Shown here in pieces: positions 44,786-56,964 of a stretch of 64,000 nt of DNA. Source of the DNA: Agriotes lineatus (Eukaryota > Arthropoda > Insecta > Coleoptera > Elateridae); contig CALNHX010002282.1 of the NCBI GenBank assembly GCA_940337035.1, forward strand, positions 1 to 64,000, read 5' to 3'. The notes beneath the pieces are model-generated. The model ran no database searches and was not told the DNA's origin. It worked only from the letters and a program-made list of their open reading frames with translations. Every line of letters begins with the position of its first letter. Within the stretch, counting starts at the first letter, position 1. The position numbers were made by a program, and so were the translations under genes.

Positions 44786-46461
44786 CGATCCTGGAGGGTG
44801 GATCCCTACCAGACGCGTCCCCAGGTGGCGGATAGGGAAACGACCTGAGTGTATGTTCGTATGTGACGCAAAGGTCAGTGCTGTCGATACGGACGCTCGT
44901 CAGGCGTAAAGCTGTAACTGGTAGCGACCTAAAACGACGCCGCGGACCAATCCACCCTGCCCAACTGTCACGTCTTGGTTAAGGGCCTGCACAGGGTTAA
45001 AACGGTGTTGGAAAGTGCATAGCACTGCTGACGTGGTCATGTCTCACGGGAAAGAAAGTGCGGGGGGTCTCGGCTTAGCCCCCGGACCATGAGGAGTAAA
45101 CCTCAATAATAAAACCTAAATCCTATGGTGGTGAGACCAGGCCAAGGGATGCGTGGCTGTCTAGATGATCAGTCCCTACTGGATCACCCTTGGGGCACCG
45201 GGCGCACCCCATTGTATAAATCCACTTATATTTTTAGTCTGTAGCTACTCCTGGGAACAACATGGAAGATACAGAAAACTCTAATTCAAACTCAGGCCTA
45301 GAACTTCTTTCTAGGTCTACACATTTGTCAGATCATTTTGGCAGTCTACAGCAATTCAATTGGTCATTTAAGCATTAGACCAGCCTGTCTGTATTTTAAA
45401 CCCTTTTTAGTTATTTGGTTTCATCGCATACTTTAATAAAAATGATGTTGGACGCCCCTGACCTCCAAGCGTAATATCTCGTATCATTTTGGATACCCCT
45501 TTAGTTTTGTTGTGGTAGCTGTATGTAAAAGCCTCCAATATTTCGAACTTTCAAGAATTGAGCCTGTAGGTGCGACAAGGACGGTTAGTGCCCGGTTCGC
45601 GCCAAAAAGTCGCTTGTCTGGAGGATTCCGCGTTGGGATTGGTTGAAGCGTTTTATCGAGTCCAGGTGCACTTGAGGCACGCTGGCCTCGCGGCAGTTGG
45701 CAGAGGGTCGAGCTTGAGTAAACTTGTGTGGTGGCAGTCCGTGTTCTTTTTACGTGTCGTTGCATGAATACGGCATTATGTCGGCTTGTTAGCCCTTTAA
45801 ACCGCGGTTCTTTTGCTAAGTACGCGGCATCACGATCGCTGTGTTTATAAGTCTAACGGTTACGTTGTCAACATTTGCATAACCCTGGGAGGTCAACTCA
45901 AAAATATCATTCCGAAAGGGGACTCGTGAGGACATCCAACCATTTTTCTCCTGTATCGCATGAGCCACGTTAGGTGCCAGAGGCCCGTTCGACTGCTGTA
46001 AGGAATGCTTCTCCACCTGTCATTAGCCGAGCCAACAAGGTAATGATCTGTAATAATCTTTGTGTCGCCGCCAATTTTAATTGTACCGCTTCTCGCATTC
46101 AAATTGTGCTGCAAACATGATGCCAGAGTGACGTACACTCCTTGTAAAATTTACTGTGTCGTGCCAAAGCCGACTTGACTACTATCGCATGTTTTATGTG
46201 GAATCGTTTGTGAAATAGTACAGTGCAAGTACACTCTAACTAAAAATTCATTGGTGTGCGTCAACTTGTGCGCCGTCAGCCCACTTTAATGATAGCGCAG
46301 TCAGCGCCTAAATTTAATATTGCGTACCGCCAGTTTATGCCGCCAGGCGGCCTTGTACGTCATAATACAGGGCGCTCGATTGACTCGGGCCCAAATTCAG
46401 GCCTTGTCTTTACGCGTTACGGCGACCAGCCGTTAGGCTTAAGCTTACGTTCAGCCATTAC
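44786..46461 (+). other. 5' leader of the LOA LINE, no protein recognised
   Basis: The GC-richer start (44786-45200) contains CCTACCAGACGCGTCCCCAG and repeated GGATC words. A short ATG frame at 45262 (MEDTENSNSNSGLELLSRS) is not clearly part of ORF1. The rest (45380-46461) matches nothing I recognise and could include a further, unrecognised insertion. Confidence 0.4.
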
Positions 46462-47251
46462 TAAAGCTGATAATTATATGCACTCAAATGTACGAAAATA
46501 TGCGCATATATATATGCATAAATTTTGTTAAGTATATGCACCCAAAGTTACAATATATGCACATAATATGCTCTAATTTCTTTAAAAATAAGTGGAAGTA
46601 TTCTAAATAATGTAAAAAGATTAATTATTTTATATGAACATATTTATTTACCTAATTTTTATTCAAAGACGTCATTCATTTCAACGTTTGACTATATAAA
46701 CATAGACTGCCAATGCCAACGTCACGTTGTAAGCCAATATAAAAATGATATTTCCCCTAACCCCGCCAGACTATTATTCACCCAACACTCGAAGTTCGAC
46801 TCTTGAAATGGATTCTATGTTGGCTGATTCCTTATACATTGCTGGGGGGGGGGGGTGCTAGTAGTCTATGTTTATATATTTAAAGGTTTTAAGTTTTAAC
46901 AGGGACTTCCCATTTCCTCTGCTTATTTCGATAAGCGCACTGCACTTCAGTGGCAGAAAGTGAAAGTATATATCTCAGTTGCACATAAAAATTTTCTTGA
47001 TAAATTTTATGAAATAGTAAATTTTACAAAAAAATCTCAAAAAGATCATACATTACAAATTATTTATTGCTAAATATAACCAAATATGCAAAATCGAGAA
47101 AGTATGCTCAAAAACGTATAAATATGCAAAATATGCAAATGAAACGTGGCTTAAACGATTTGTTATCACATAATTAGTATTCACATGCAAAAAGTTTCGC
47201 CGGCATATCAATTATACAAAATATGCATTTGCCATATAATATCAGCTCTAG
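46462..47251. mobile_element. 790-bp hAT-type non-autonomous element
   Basis: Inverted ends TARAGCTGATA (extending imperfectly to about 28 bp with TATATG and CAAATG words) and a perfect 8-bp duplication GCCATTAC (46454-46461, 47252-47259). The interior is rich in ATATGCA words, with a run of G near 46845. No transposase. Confidence 0.85.
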
Positions 47252-47485
47252 CCATTACATCTGGCCTGGGTCTGATATCCGACTCGGCTGTGCGCCGACC
47301 CTATAGACAGTAAGCGCTTGCCCAGCTGGGCTTAACGATTAAGTCAATCTTTTGAATTACTATACTTGTATTTTGTAACATGTTTATTAGATCACCACTG
47401 TGCCACAACAGCTGTGAGGTGAGGCCCCGACGCGGAGGAAAAGCATTTCAGGCAGGTGGTCACGTCTGGTACTGTACCGTGGCTC

Positions 47486-47622
47486 CAGAAATAGTTATTT
47501 GCGTATTTTCCCGAAATAGTTATTCGCGTATTTTCCCGAAATAGTTATTCGCGCATTTTCCCGAAATAGGTATCTGGATATATGCTCGAAATAGTAATTT
47601 GAGTATTTTCTCGAAGTAGTAC
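47486..47622 (+). repeat. 25-bp minisatellite in the LOA LINE leader
   Basis: Word GAAATAG or a variant recurs at 47488, 47513, 47538, 47563, 47588 and 47613, exactly 25 bp apart. The unit resembles TTATTCGCGTATTTTCCC plus GAAATAG. The first copies are nearly identical, the last two diverged. It lies about 300 bp upstream of ORF1, where tandem promoter monomers occur in some LINEs. Confidence 0.95.
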
Positions 47623-47919
47623 CCTTTGTGCTTCTCGCCTCGCTTAGCCGTCCAGTTCCGGCTGAACGTGGAGATCCCGAGTCAGAGCTGGTGCCGCCCT
47701 CTTTCTAACAACGACCTACACATATCGCGTAACGCTTGCCCTGTGGCGTACCGGTGTTAACCCCGCCCATCTCCCTGAGCGAATTTCAGCCGAGGCCTTT
47801 AGCCTGTTTTATCGATCTCCCAAGGTGAGCGTGCCCCATTTCCCGGATTTGTTTAGTACTCGACAGTCGCCTATCAGCGGGTGTCGTAAGGACAATTTAA
47901 TACTGTAACACCCTCCCCA

Positions 47920-48860
47920 ATGGAGACTGAGACAGACCTAGGTCAAATCTCTCCCTCCTCGGTGGCGGATATTCTTGGGGCAAACCCTTCGGGCAGTACA
48001 CAACCCGAGGAAAACCCCCAAGTCTTTCAGGATTACAACGCCGCAGACTTGCTATAAGTAGAAGCAGCAAAAGCTAGAGGGGAGCTCATTAGGCCTAGAA
48101 AATCTAGGAAAAACCGTCAGAGGAAAGAACTAGGGACTACTAAAGACCCAGTTCAAGACTCGAAAAAGAGAACCCGAACGGAGGGCAGCACTCCATCCCC
48201 CTTTGTTCAAAGGGGATAAAAAAAATTAAGGGTGACCACTCGAAGGACAAACCCAGTACTTCTGTACAGGGACAGTCCTACAGTCAATCCCTTTCAGCCA
48301 CTAAGATGGCAATTACTTTCAAAACCTACCCTGAGGGTAAACTAACCCCAGAACAGGCTAAGCAGACTCAACAGACCCTCACTGAAAAAAATTTCAAGTG
48401 TACGCCTGCAACTGGACCACAGTACACCCATGCTGGTGTGCTATACGTGTCCTGTGCAAACGACACGTCGAAGCAATGGCTGCTGGAAAAGACGCCACAA
48501 TTTCAACCATGGGAAGGGGCAAACCTTCGTGTTGGAACAGCAAAAGATGTGGTTAAAATCTCCAGAGTGGTGGTATGGATCCCCACTGACTTACTGGAGG
48601 CCAAATAAGCCATCAAGATCCTTCCGCTGCTGAAAACGCAGAATCCAAATCTGGGCACTGATGAATGGAGAGTGATCTCCAGTCGAATCGAAACTCAGGG
48701 CACTACCTTAGTCCTTGCGATTAATGAGAACTTCCTGAAGGAACTGAGCAAAGTGAGATTTAAAGCCTACTTGGGTCTATCTCAGATAATTTACAGGGTG
48801 TCAAAGAAGACAGACAAGCAAGATGACGCTGGAGGTAGTACAAGTAAACCTCCAGCATAG
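47920..48860 (+). pseudogene. LOA LINE ORF1 with DUF4780-like domain
   Basis: The start METETDLGQISPSSVADILG at 47920 is followed by a stop at about 48055 and frameshifts. Basic stretches (RPRKSRKNRQRK) then lead to ITFKTYPEGKLTPEQAKQ (48312 on), VLYVSCANDTSKQWLLEK, AKDVVKISRVVVWIPTD and QNPNLGTDEWRVISSR, ending at 48860. The pattern matches the DUF4780 domain found in LOA/Bilbo-type LINE ORF1 proteins, presumed RNA binding. ORF2 starts inside its end (48823). Confidence 0.75.
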
Positions 48861-49682
48861 CAAGACGGCAACAGCTGCCCTCTGTAAATACTTGGTCTTC
48901 AAGAACATAGACATAGCCTTGTTTCAAGAACCCTGGCTCTTCAGGGGAAAAGTATCAGGCATTGGAACTATCAAAGGTAAGCTAATATACAATAGAAATC
49001 TTGATAGAGAGAGATCCTGCATTTTTGTCAGGGAAGAACTTTATGCTCTAAAACTGATGAACTTTTGTTGCACGGATAAAGTAGCTATTACATTAACAAC
49101 ACAAATGGAAGGAAATCTGAAGGAAATAATAATCGTTTCAGCATATCTCCATTTGACTCTACTAATCCACCTCCAACTGAGGAACTACAACAGCTTGTTG
49201 ACTATTGCAGGCTATCAAACCTGCAGTTTATAGCTGGAATTGACGCCAATGCTCACCATGTAGCATGGAGTAGCAGCAATGTCAACAGAAGGGGTGAGTA
49301 TCTCTTTGATTTTATTGTATCCAAAGATTTGGATATACTGAATCGGGGGTACAAACAATCTTTTAAAACACGAACTCGCGAAGAGATTATCGATATCACT
49401 TTGGCTACCTCTCGCATTAGCTCTCAGATAACTCGTTGGCATGTGTCCGAGGAACCGTCACTCTCGGACCATAGATACATTCGAATGGCAATCAGTAATT
49501 TTGATAAGCCAGTTTCAGAGTATCGTAATCCGAAAAATACGGACTGGGAAAATTATAAGCAGGATCTACAAGTCAATCTAATTAATTTCAAAAATGAGAT
49601 TAAAAATAGTACTGATGTCGAGCTAACCTCTGTTGAACTTCAGAAGGCTATTTTAAACTCATATCACAACAACTGCCGGGTC
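48823..49682 (+). pseudogene. LOA LINE ORF2, endonuclease domain
   Basis: It starts MTLEVVQVNLQHSKTATAA, overlapping the end of ORF1 by 38 bp. ALFQEPWLFRGKVSGIG follows (the Glu of the catalytic site), then after a frameshift near 49170 FIAGIDANAHHVAWSSS and DILNRGYKQSFKTRTREEI. The closing motif EPSLSDHRYIRM (about 49475) precedes VELQKAILNSYHNNCRV, where it is cut at 49682 by the MULE. It continues from 59368. Confidence 0.88.
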
Positions 49683-49871
49683 GCGTAAAGGCATTGTTTA
49701 CTACGGTGCAACGCAGCACCAAGTTGTATCGTAGTAAGTAATTGCGAAATTTAAGCGGATTTTCCTTTGGTAAACTTTACTGCTGTACAGCGCAGCCTGA
49801 GGATGTAGCGTAGTAAGCATTGGCCACGAATAAGCGAATGTTTCATAGGACATTGTTTACTGCGCTGCAAC
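49683..49871 (+). repeat. Left TIR of the MULE
   Basis: Pairs with 59169-59358. Shared internal words include CAGCACCAAGTTGTA and GCATTGGCCACGAATAAGCG. The motif CATTGTTTACTRCG occurs twice within each TIR, about 170 bp apart, so the TIR has its own sub-repeat. Confidence 0.95.
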
Positions 49872-50575
49872 CAAAGTGCTTTTTATTTTTAAGTGCGAGT
49901 ATTAAATTAAAAAATAATTATTATTCCAATTATTAAGACATTATTTTATCGTTACAAACTGAATAATAATTATTATACTCGCTGCAACACTGCATGCAAA
50001 ACATTGAACACTTAATTTAGCAAATAACTAAAATACTTACCTGAATGTATATGCTATGGTGTTAATAAACGTATAAATCTACATACCTATGTTGACAAAA
50101 TAAACTATTATTAATTTATTACTTGTAAGGATTAATCGCGTATATACATATAGTATACTTAAGTAAATATAGATTGGAGAATTTATTATCAATCATTATA
50201 CGTATATAACTTTATACTGTTGAACCAAAATATTATGTAAGAACTGTTATAATGTAAGTTATAATAAATAATAAAAAATTAAGATATATTTGTACATCTG
50301 ATGACCACGCACAAGCTTGCTTTTAGTGGAACATCAGAGCGTACCTCATATTAATTCACATGTTTAGTTAAGTTCTTGCAGAGCTAAGTTTGTTTTATTT
50401 TTGCAGGGAATCTTTACTAACTTAATTAAGGTACTAAATGTCAAAATCTGAATTATTTTTTACAGAATTTATTGAATTATTGTGCTTTTTACCTCTAAAA
50501 ATAAACCATATTATTATTATTATTTTACCTTAACTCAACTAAGTTCTCTAAGAAAAATTTGAACAATACATAATT
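49872..50575. other. AT-rich downstream sequence of the MULE, no gene
   Basis: Between the left TIR and the last transposase exon. Only AT-rich sequence with ATTATTATT runs is visible. Confidence 0.5.
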
Positions 50576-51037
50576 TTAATGCGATTTCGCATTAGGCCTA
50601 TTAGAATCAACGTTCATTCCACCAAGATTGTGCTTCCTTTTCCTTTGTTGATTAGTCTCAAGGGCTGAAGGGCGTCCAGCTTGGAGGCGCCTTGCTCCTG
50701 AAGTCAAGCCAGGGCGCACTTTCCTCCGGCTGATTGCAGTTGGCTGAACTCCTATCTTACGTTTTCCTTGAGCCTTTTTCACGCCGTGAATGTAATTCAA
50801 CAATTGCATCGGAGTAAAAATTTGACTGAGAATTTTATTCAATTTCACTACGCCGTTTGTCATCTCAGGTGTTCTGCAGTTTTCTGCGACGTTGCTAAGT
50901 TTTTCGAAATTTTTAATCAACTGTTGAACAGCGGTCGAATGCACTCCATCAATGTGCTGAATTCTTTCTTCTTCGTTTGGTGATTCCACAGTGATTGCAC
51001 CTCGGCCTGCATCATTTGCTACTGTCTCCTGAGTGAC
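50576..51037 (-). CDS. MULE transposase, last exon
   Basis: Begins after a good acceptor (TGTTTTAAACAG, 51038-51039) as VTQETVANDAGRGAITVESP and ends at the stop at 50576. It contains a predicted helical stretch (STAVQQLIKNFEKLSNVAEN) and a basic tail. The 58-bp upstream intron (51038-51095) keeps phase: the previous exon ends EIGRHE and this one continues with VTQE. Confidence 0.75.
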   Translation of the reverse strand, partial: VTQETVANDAGRGAITVESPNEEERIQHIDGVHSTAVQQLIKNFEKLSNVAENCRTPEMTNGVVKLNKILSQIFTPMQLLNYIHGVKKAQGKRKIGVQPTAISRRKVRPGLTSGARRLQAGRPSALETNQQRKRKHNLGGMNVDSNRPNAKSH

Positions 51038-51095
51038 CTGTTTAAAACAATTATTTTATCCTAATCGCCTATTATGAAAATATCCAACTACCTAC

Positions 51096-51710
51096 CTCAT
51101 GTCTTCCGATTTCAACGTCCATGTCATTATAAAATTCTTTCGGGGCATCTGGACCAAGTGCTATTTCAGCAAATAATTTCCTGTCTTCGATAGTTAATCG
51201 AGGAGATGTTGGGAAGACTGCCGAATTTATTTTGTATGGCACATAATAAATGTTTGCAAAACCTTCCTCCTTGCCCATAGACGCAATCGCAAAACGCAAT
51301 ATCCAAATGGACCGTATAGAAAAGACTTTCATCGTTTTGAGATGATACCAAACAGGTTTTGTCATCAACTTCTTGTACCGACAATAATGCAGACGATTTT
51401 AAAATGCGTCTAAATGCTAATTCATTTTTGGAGCTTCGATAATTAGCAAAAGAAAGTAGGTGTCTCTTGTGGTAGGATTCCAACACTTTCGCAATGAAGT
51501 CAATCAACGAACACGTGTTAAAAGCTTTGCATCTTTCGAGAACGATATCTTTGAAAATGCGAATCAAAACTTCCACATAATTGTTCGTGTTATTGCCTCG
51601 TGTCAATAAATTGCTTCTATAAGCTACCGACCATTCCTCTTTCCGTTCCCAGTAACCCAAAATCTCTTGATTGTCAATTGTGCCAGTTCAGCATATTCTG
51701 CTAGTCATGG
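51096..51710 (-). pseudogene. MULE transposase, SWIM-finger exon
   Basis: Reads YWERKEEWSVAYRSNLLTRG, then NNTNNYVEVLIRIFKDIVLE (containing the likely catalytic Glu), then the SWIM zinc finger FCDCVYGQGGRFCKHLLCAI (CxC...CxH). A frameshift near 51200-51250 leads to FPTSPRLTIEDRKLFAEIAL and EFYNDMDVEIGRHE at the donor (GAG/GTAGGT, 51096/51095). Another frameshift lies near 51670. The exon start is unresolved. Confidence 0.8.
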
Positions 51711-51841
51711 CATTGTTCACTATTTAGTTTATAACGGAAGAATCACTAGTCACTGTGGTTGAGTCACTGAGAATTAGTTTGTTGATTAATTATGTTGTAT
51801 CACAATTGTTTAAATAAGACACTATGGTTTATGTGAATAGT

Positions 51842-54561
51842 TTAATCACTATCGCTGGCAATTAGATCAATCGGAAGCTTTCGTTTTAATCTGGTATGAA
51901 GGGATTGTCGTCCTAGATGATAGTATGTTGCGCCATCACATTGATCAAGGTTAGTATACAATTTTTTCCTTACTTTACTGAGGTACTGCTCTATAGTAGG
52001 GAGATTCGTTTCTCGATGTAACTGTGTGTTCCTGATATACCATTCTGCATTGGTTATAATTCGTAAAATTTTGTTTTGTAGAATTTGTAGTTTTTTCAAG
52101 TTAGTTTTGGAGGTAGCGCTCCATACATTACATCCGTAGGTGAATATTGTTCTGATTAGAGACTTGTATATTAATGTGCCACAGTTAATTTTTAAGGAAG
52201 ACTTCTTGTTTAGTATTGGGTATAGTATACCCAATCTTGTGTAACTTTCTGACAGTTTTTTATTAATATGAAGGTTCCAGTTGAGTTTACGGTCTAGGTA
52301 TATTCCGAGATATCGTACAGCACAATCTTTGGGGTTCCACATAACAGGGGTATTGTTAATAATGATGTTTGGAGGATCTGTGGGTCGTCGAAGCGTAAAG
52401 ATTTTAGTTTCGCATTTAGTAGCATTTAGGGTAAGGCCCCATTTATTAAACCATGTGTTTATTACATCAACAGCTTTTTGCAAGTTGTTCGCTGCAGCAT
52501 CAATTTCGTGATCTTGTGTGACTATTGCGGTATCATCCGCATACATGGCGAGGCTAGTGCCTGTCGGAGTAGGGATATCAGTCATGTAAATATTGAATAA
52601 TATGGGACTCAGGATGGAGCCTTGCGGGACACCAGCATTAGCTTGGCGAGGTAGAGACAAATACGAATTCACTCTTACTAAAAAGGATCTTTTAGATAGA
52701 AATGAGATGATTATGTGTAGTAGGTATGGGGGTATTTTTAGTTTTGACATTTTGTAGATTAAACCATTAATCCAAATCCGATCAAACGCCTGAGAGATGT
52801 CTAGGAAAGCGATTAGAGTATGGAGTTTGTTTTCATAGCCAATTTCTATTGTTTCAGTAAGTCTTAGTATCTGATGTTCGGTTGAGTGGGAATTCTTGAA
52901 TCCAAATTGCATTTTTGGGATGATGTTGTTATCCTCTAAGTAGTTGTTGAGACGAAATTGTATTGCTCGTTCTAGTAATTTGGAGACAGTAGTTAATAGA
53001 CTTATTGGTCGATAATTTTTGGGGTTGTTGTGTAATTTTCCGGGTTTCGGGATCATGATGACTACTGCTTGTTTCCAAGAGATGGGGAAATATCCTATTC
53101 TCAGGCTGGCATTAAGAATTGCTGTAAGATACGAAATGGATTTATCTGATAGATTTTTGAGCAGTATGTTTGGAAGTAGATCGATTCCTGGTGCTTTCTT
53201 AGGATTTAAATGTTTAATATATTGTTTGATTTCCGACGGAGATACTGGGTCCGTAAGTTGTATGTTAGTAGGGATGAGTTGGAGGAGTTCAGCTTCAATT
53301 TGTTGAAAGTGGAGGGCGTTGCTTAAGTTTGTTGTGTTTGTGAATGTTTTTTCTAGTAGATCGGCAAATATCTAGCATTTATCTTTGTCTTCGGGGTAGA
53401 TTCCTTCGTCAGTTTTTAGAGTAGGAATGATTATTGGTTGTCGTAATATTCTTTTGGTAGTTCTCCATAGATTTGGGTCATCGGTGGTAAGTGACTCAAT
53501 GTGAGTTCTATAGGAGGATATGCGAAATTCATCTAGTTGTATTCGTATTCTTTTAATTAGATTGTTAAGACGAGTTTTGATTACTGGATTTCGGGTATTC
53601 TGCCATATTCTGCGAAGTTTATGTTTGTCATGTATCAGTTGCTGTATGTGTTGTGGGAGGGTATGATCATTATGAGGTCGGTAAGTTGATGGGGTTTTGG
53701 TTGCTTGTTGAATTGCTAGCGTAGCAGTTTCTTTAAACTTTTCGACTGCGTCGTCGATGTCGTCCTGTGTATTTAGGTTTGTTGGGCAGATTAGCTTGTT
53801 ATTCATAATATTTCGGAAATTTTCCCAGTTGACAGGCCCATTAATTAATTTCGGAAGTTGTGGGTGATAATGCGGTAAGCAGTTTAGTGTGAATACAACT
53901 GGAAGATGATCGGAGTCCAGTTCTGTGACTACTGTTTGACTGATTGGCAGGTACAGGTTTTTGTGCAAAATGATATCCAATATATCTGGCTTTTGGTCGT
54001 GTCGATACGGGAAGTATGTGTAGTCGGTGGGTGCGGAAATTAAAATAGCAAGTCTAGAGGAAATTTCGTTAAGTTTTCTCCCATTAGGGTTTGTTACTCT
54101 ACATCCCCAATTCGTATGTTTAGAGTTGAGGTCTCCGGCTAGTAATGTAGGTAACTGATTGTTAAATATTCGGTTTAGTTCATTTGGATTGAGTTGATTA
54201 GTTGGTGGTTTGTAAGCAGCAATTATTCTTAGCGGAGGGGAATTATTTATCTTAAGTTGGATGGCTACAGCTTCTAGATGTTGGATGGAATCTATTTCAA
54301 GTGGGATTGCGTCCAGTTTTTTTTAATGATTATCGCGGAACCGCCCCATCCGATTTCGGTGATTCTGTCTTTTCTATGGATGTGATATCCTGGGACTGCA
54401 AAGCGTTCATTTAAAATTAGGTGCGTTTCCGTGACACAAGCTACGTCAATTTTGTGTCTTGTTAGGAATGAAATAAATGTTGCTCGTTGGTTTTTTATGC
54501 CATTGGCGTTCCAATTTAGGAGGGTTAAGTTATTCAAAGCATTATGATTATTTACTGCCAT
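51842..54561 (-). pseudogene. Jockey LINE ORF2 (endonuclease + reverse transcriptase)
   Basis: It starts MAVNNHNALNNLTLLNWNAN inside the end of ORF1. Endonuclease motifs: WNANGIKN, VTETHLI, LLAGDLNSKHTNWG, LDSDHLPVVF. RT motifs: LNPKKAPGIDLLP, KNYRPISLLTTVSKLLE, FLDISQAFDRIWINGL, AGVPQGSILSPILFNIYMTD, YADD near 52538, RYLGIYLDRKLNW. It ends DLIASDSD at 51842. One frameshift in a T/A homopolymer (about 54320) and one TAG stop (about 53372) are the only breaks seen. Confidence 0.92.
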
Positions 54562-55770
54562 TTTGGAATAGTGATGACATTAAGGATAGGATAAAGGATT
54601 TGATTTGATCTATATATGGGGTTATGAGGCCAATGATAGTTTGGAAGATATTGTTTAGCGTGGGGCTTGTGGGAGTAGGGTTTGTAGTGTTAATATTGAG
54701 ATTATTAGGTTTGGGGTAAGAGGGATTGTTTCGTAGGGTAGAGGAATATGTAGGGTTGGATGTTATTTTCCCGGAGTGGAAGGCGTCTGGGTATGTGGCT
54801 CGGGTAGTGGAAGATGAATGAGAATTGTTATTTTTTTTATATATGGACATCCTTTATAATTAGCTGTGTGAGCTCCACCGCAGTTTACGCATTTGGGAGG
54901 GCCGTTATCTTTGGTTATTTTGCATTGGGAGTAGTGATGATTTTCTGGGCATTTTACACAGCGCGGGGGCAGATGGCAGTAATTTTTTGTGTGTCCTACA
55001 AGCTGGCAATTGGTGCATTGTGGGGGTTCATTGCTTCGACGTCGTGTTTCTACAGAGACCACACAGTAAAGTAGTCTGTTTAAATTAAATATTTCTAGGG
55101 CTTTATCCGCTTTCTTTAGTTCAACTGCAACTATTGGAATTTGAAGTCTTTTACTGTTAAGTAATCGGGTTGTTGTAATTACTGGATAATTTAGGGTGAT
55201 TAGCTCAGTCTTAATTTCTTCCGCTGTGATAGAAAGAGGGACATTACGTATAATAACAGAGATATTGGTAGCTTCTGGATTTCGGTATGTATAGTAGTTC
55301 ACTTGATGTGTATCGTAAAATTTTGTTAATTTCCTGTAATCCTCTACACTGTTTAAATTTATTCGAAGTTCTTTGCCTTTATAAGTAGTAGTAAAATCTT
55401 CCGATACTAGTGGTTTGATGTCTTTGATTACGTTCTGGTAATTAGTACCATTCGGTAGGAAGATTGGAGGAATTTTTGGGGTTATTTGAGAGTTATCGGG
55501 AGTAGCACTTGTGGAGGGAGTGTCTTTTGATAAATTTAAAGCATAAAATTTATTTTGGAAAACGAGTGTGTCTGAGCAAAAAATATATCTTTTGTTGAAA
55601 TCATTATCGTCCGGAGAGGTCAATGAGCGTTTATTTTCGTTAGTCTTTGAAGTTGTTAAGGTTTCACATTCCATGGATTCTGGGTTATTAATTACCTTTG
55701 AACTTTGGTAGATAATATTTGGTGGCTTGAGTTGAAATTTGACTGGGTCTGTGATAGTTTCTTTTGACAT
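54548..55770 (-). pseudogene. Jockey LINE ORF1 (gag-like, CCHC zinc knuckles)
   Basis: About 400 codons. An N-terminal Ser/Thr/Pro-rich region is followed by an RRM-like part (SVIIRNVPLSITAEEIKTEL) and three cysteine knuckles: CTNCQLVGHTKNYC, CVKCPENHHYSQC, CVNCGGAHTANYKGC. One frameshift in an A run (about 54840) precedes the Pro/Ser-rich tail ending NGSK, where the ORF2 start overlaps by about 14 bp. It packages the LINE RNA. Confidence 0.88.
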
Positions 55771-55827
55771 GGTTGATAAGATTTAACGGTGTGGTGCCGG
55801 TGGCAGTTATTAGAACAGCTGTTGAGC

Positions 55828-55855
55828 TACGCTGCAATCAGATGATTGCAGCGTA
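55828..55855. repeat. 28-bp hairpin upstream of the Jockey LINE ORF1
   Basis: Perfect 13-bp arms TACGCTGCAATCA around a GA loop lie about 60 bp upstream of the ORF1 start, in the LINE leader or at its junction with the MULE. Confidence 0.85.
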
Positions 55856-55939
55856 TCGCGTGCACGTGTTTCACTTAAATTTATTGGGTCAGTATTTCGA
55901 AATAACTACAATAAGTAAATATTAAGTTTAACACACAGT

Positions 55940-56654
55940 TTAGTACGAGAAACTCAAATCGCGTCCGAACTCGACAGGATCATTCGTGTTACTTCGGTAA
56001 CCCAAAATATGGTCTTTCAAATTCCCATTCTTCTTCATAACCTCATCATTCATAAAGCTGCTGAAATTGTCACGCAATTCTTCATTTGTGGTGGAATATA
56101 GTACCCTCCGAAATCCTGTCATGATGTGTTTTCGGTCTGCTTTGTCAATATTGTGCTTGCTATCCCACAACCAACGCCAAAAAGCTTGAAGAAGATGGAA
56201 AATGCAGAGTAATCTGCGCGACTCAGGAAAAACTGATTCCAGCGCATTCCTTTCTGCCGCAGAATCATCGGTCATAAAAATTCGAGGAAAACCATAGCTT
56301 CCAAAACCATCAGTTTGCAAAGAATCTCGCAATAATTTGAAGGCTTCCGTGTAATTCTCTTCAGTTTGCTCGGTATGGAGAATGCAAGCAAGTGGGATGG
56401 CTCCAACTTTTGTTGCAGAGAAGAAAAATGTAACGCAGGTACTTGTTTGGTCGCAGGAACCACTAGAATCTACAAATACCATTTCATGTGCAAATTCGTG
56501 AGAATGGGCTCTAATCATGACAGGAGTTAGCACAACAACGATCATTGGATCTTCCTGTATGATGACTTTAATATTTTTTTCTTCATAGCATTCCCTTTTC
56601 TTTTTCAAAACAATTAACATACCAAAAGCTTCTCGACCTCCAACATTTTCCATT
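55940..56654 (-). CDS. MULE transposase, catalytic-core exon
   Basis: Begins at acceptor ACTGTTGTAG (56655-56656) with MENVGGREAFGMLIVLKKK. The MULE core follows: EMVFVDSSGSCDQTSTCVTF (first Asp), GAIPLACILHTEQTEENYTE, RIFMTDDSAAERNALESVFP (second Asp) and the CIFHLLQAFWRWLW C..H motif typical of MULE transposases. It ends near DPVEFGRDLSF; the downstream donor was not resolved and the Jockey LINE begins within about 50-150 bp. Confidence 0.88.
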
Positions 56655-56716
56655 CTACAACAGTAAAATTGATTTAAGTACCTACCTAACGCAAAACTGC
56701 ACAGTGCATCACCTAC

Positions 56717-56964
56717 CTCCATTTTGAGTATAAATGTTTTATTTGTCTCTCCGTTGGATTTATTTGGGCGTTTGCTAGCATTTTGGCAATCTCAGATTCT
56801 TCGTTTTTATTTTCGAGGTATAGTATTTCGTGAAAGTTTTTGGCGACTGCGGCAGTCATGCCATCCTCAAAGTATTTGTAAAACATTGCCTCGGTTTCCC
56901 TCGAAGTTCGCAAGTAACTGAAGGCTTCTGCAACAGCTACTGCATGCGAATGTTGAAATGAAAT
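56717..56964 (-). CDS. MULE transposase, pre-core exon
   Basis: 248 bp from acceptor TTTAATTTTTCAG to donor GGAG/GTAGGT. Reads ISFQHSHAVAVAEAFSYLRT, then MFYKYFEDGMTAAVAKNFHE, then AQINPTERQIKHLYSKWR. It joins the previous exon (GLNIVIE) and the next (MENVGG) in ph ase with no frame loss, strong support for splicing. Confidence 0.85.

Larger units (their letters stand above)
51790..55900 (-). mobile_element. Jockey-clade LINE inserted in the MULE gene, nearly intact
   Basis: ORF1 (55770-54548) and ORF2 (54561-51842) are in the canonical order with overlapping ends. Only about three lesions are seen in more than 3.9 kb. It sits between the catalytic-core exon and the SWIM exon of the MULE transposase, probably in an intron. 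I could not identify the target duplication or a poly(A) tail, so the ends are approximate. Confidence 0.85.

Noticed and set aside
45484..46138. Two minus-strand frames of 80-93 residues in the LOA LINE leader
   Set aside because: No recognisable domain, and antisense to a retrotransposon leader; treated as chance frames.
47486..47622. CRISPR-like array of short repeats
   Set aside because: The 25-bp units are contiguous without unique spacers and lie in a eukaryotic LINE leader.
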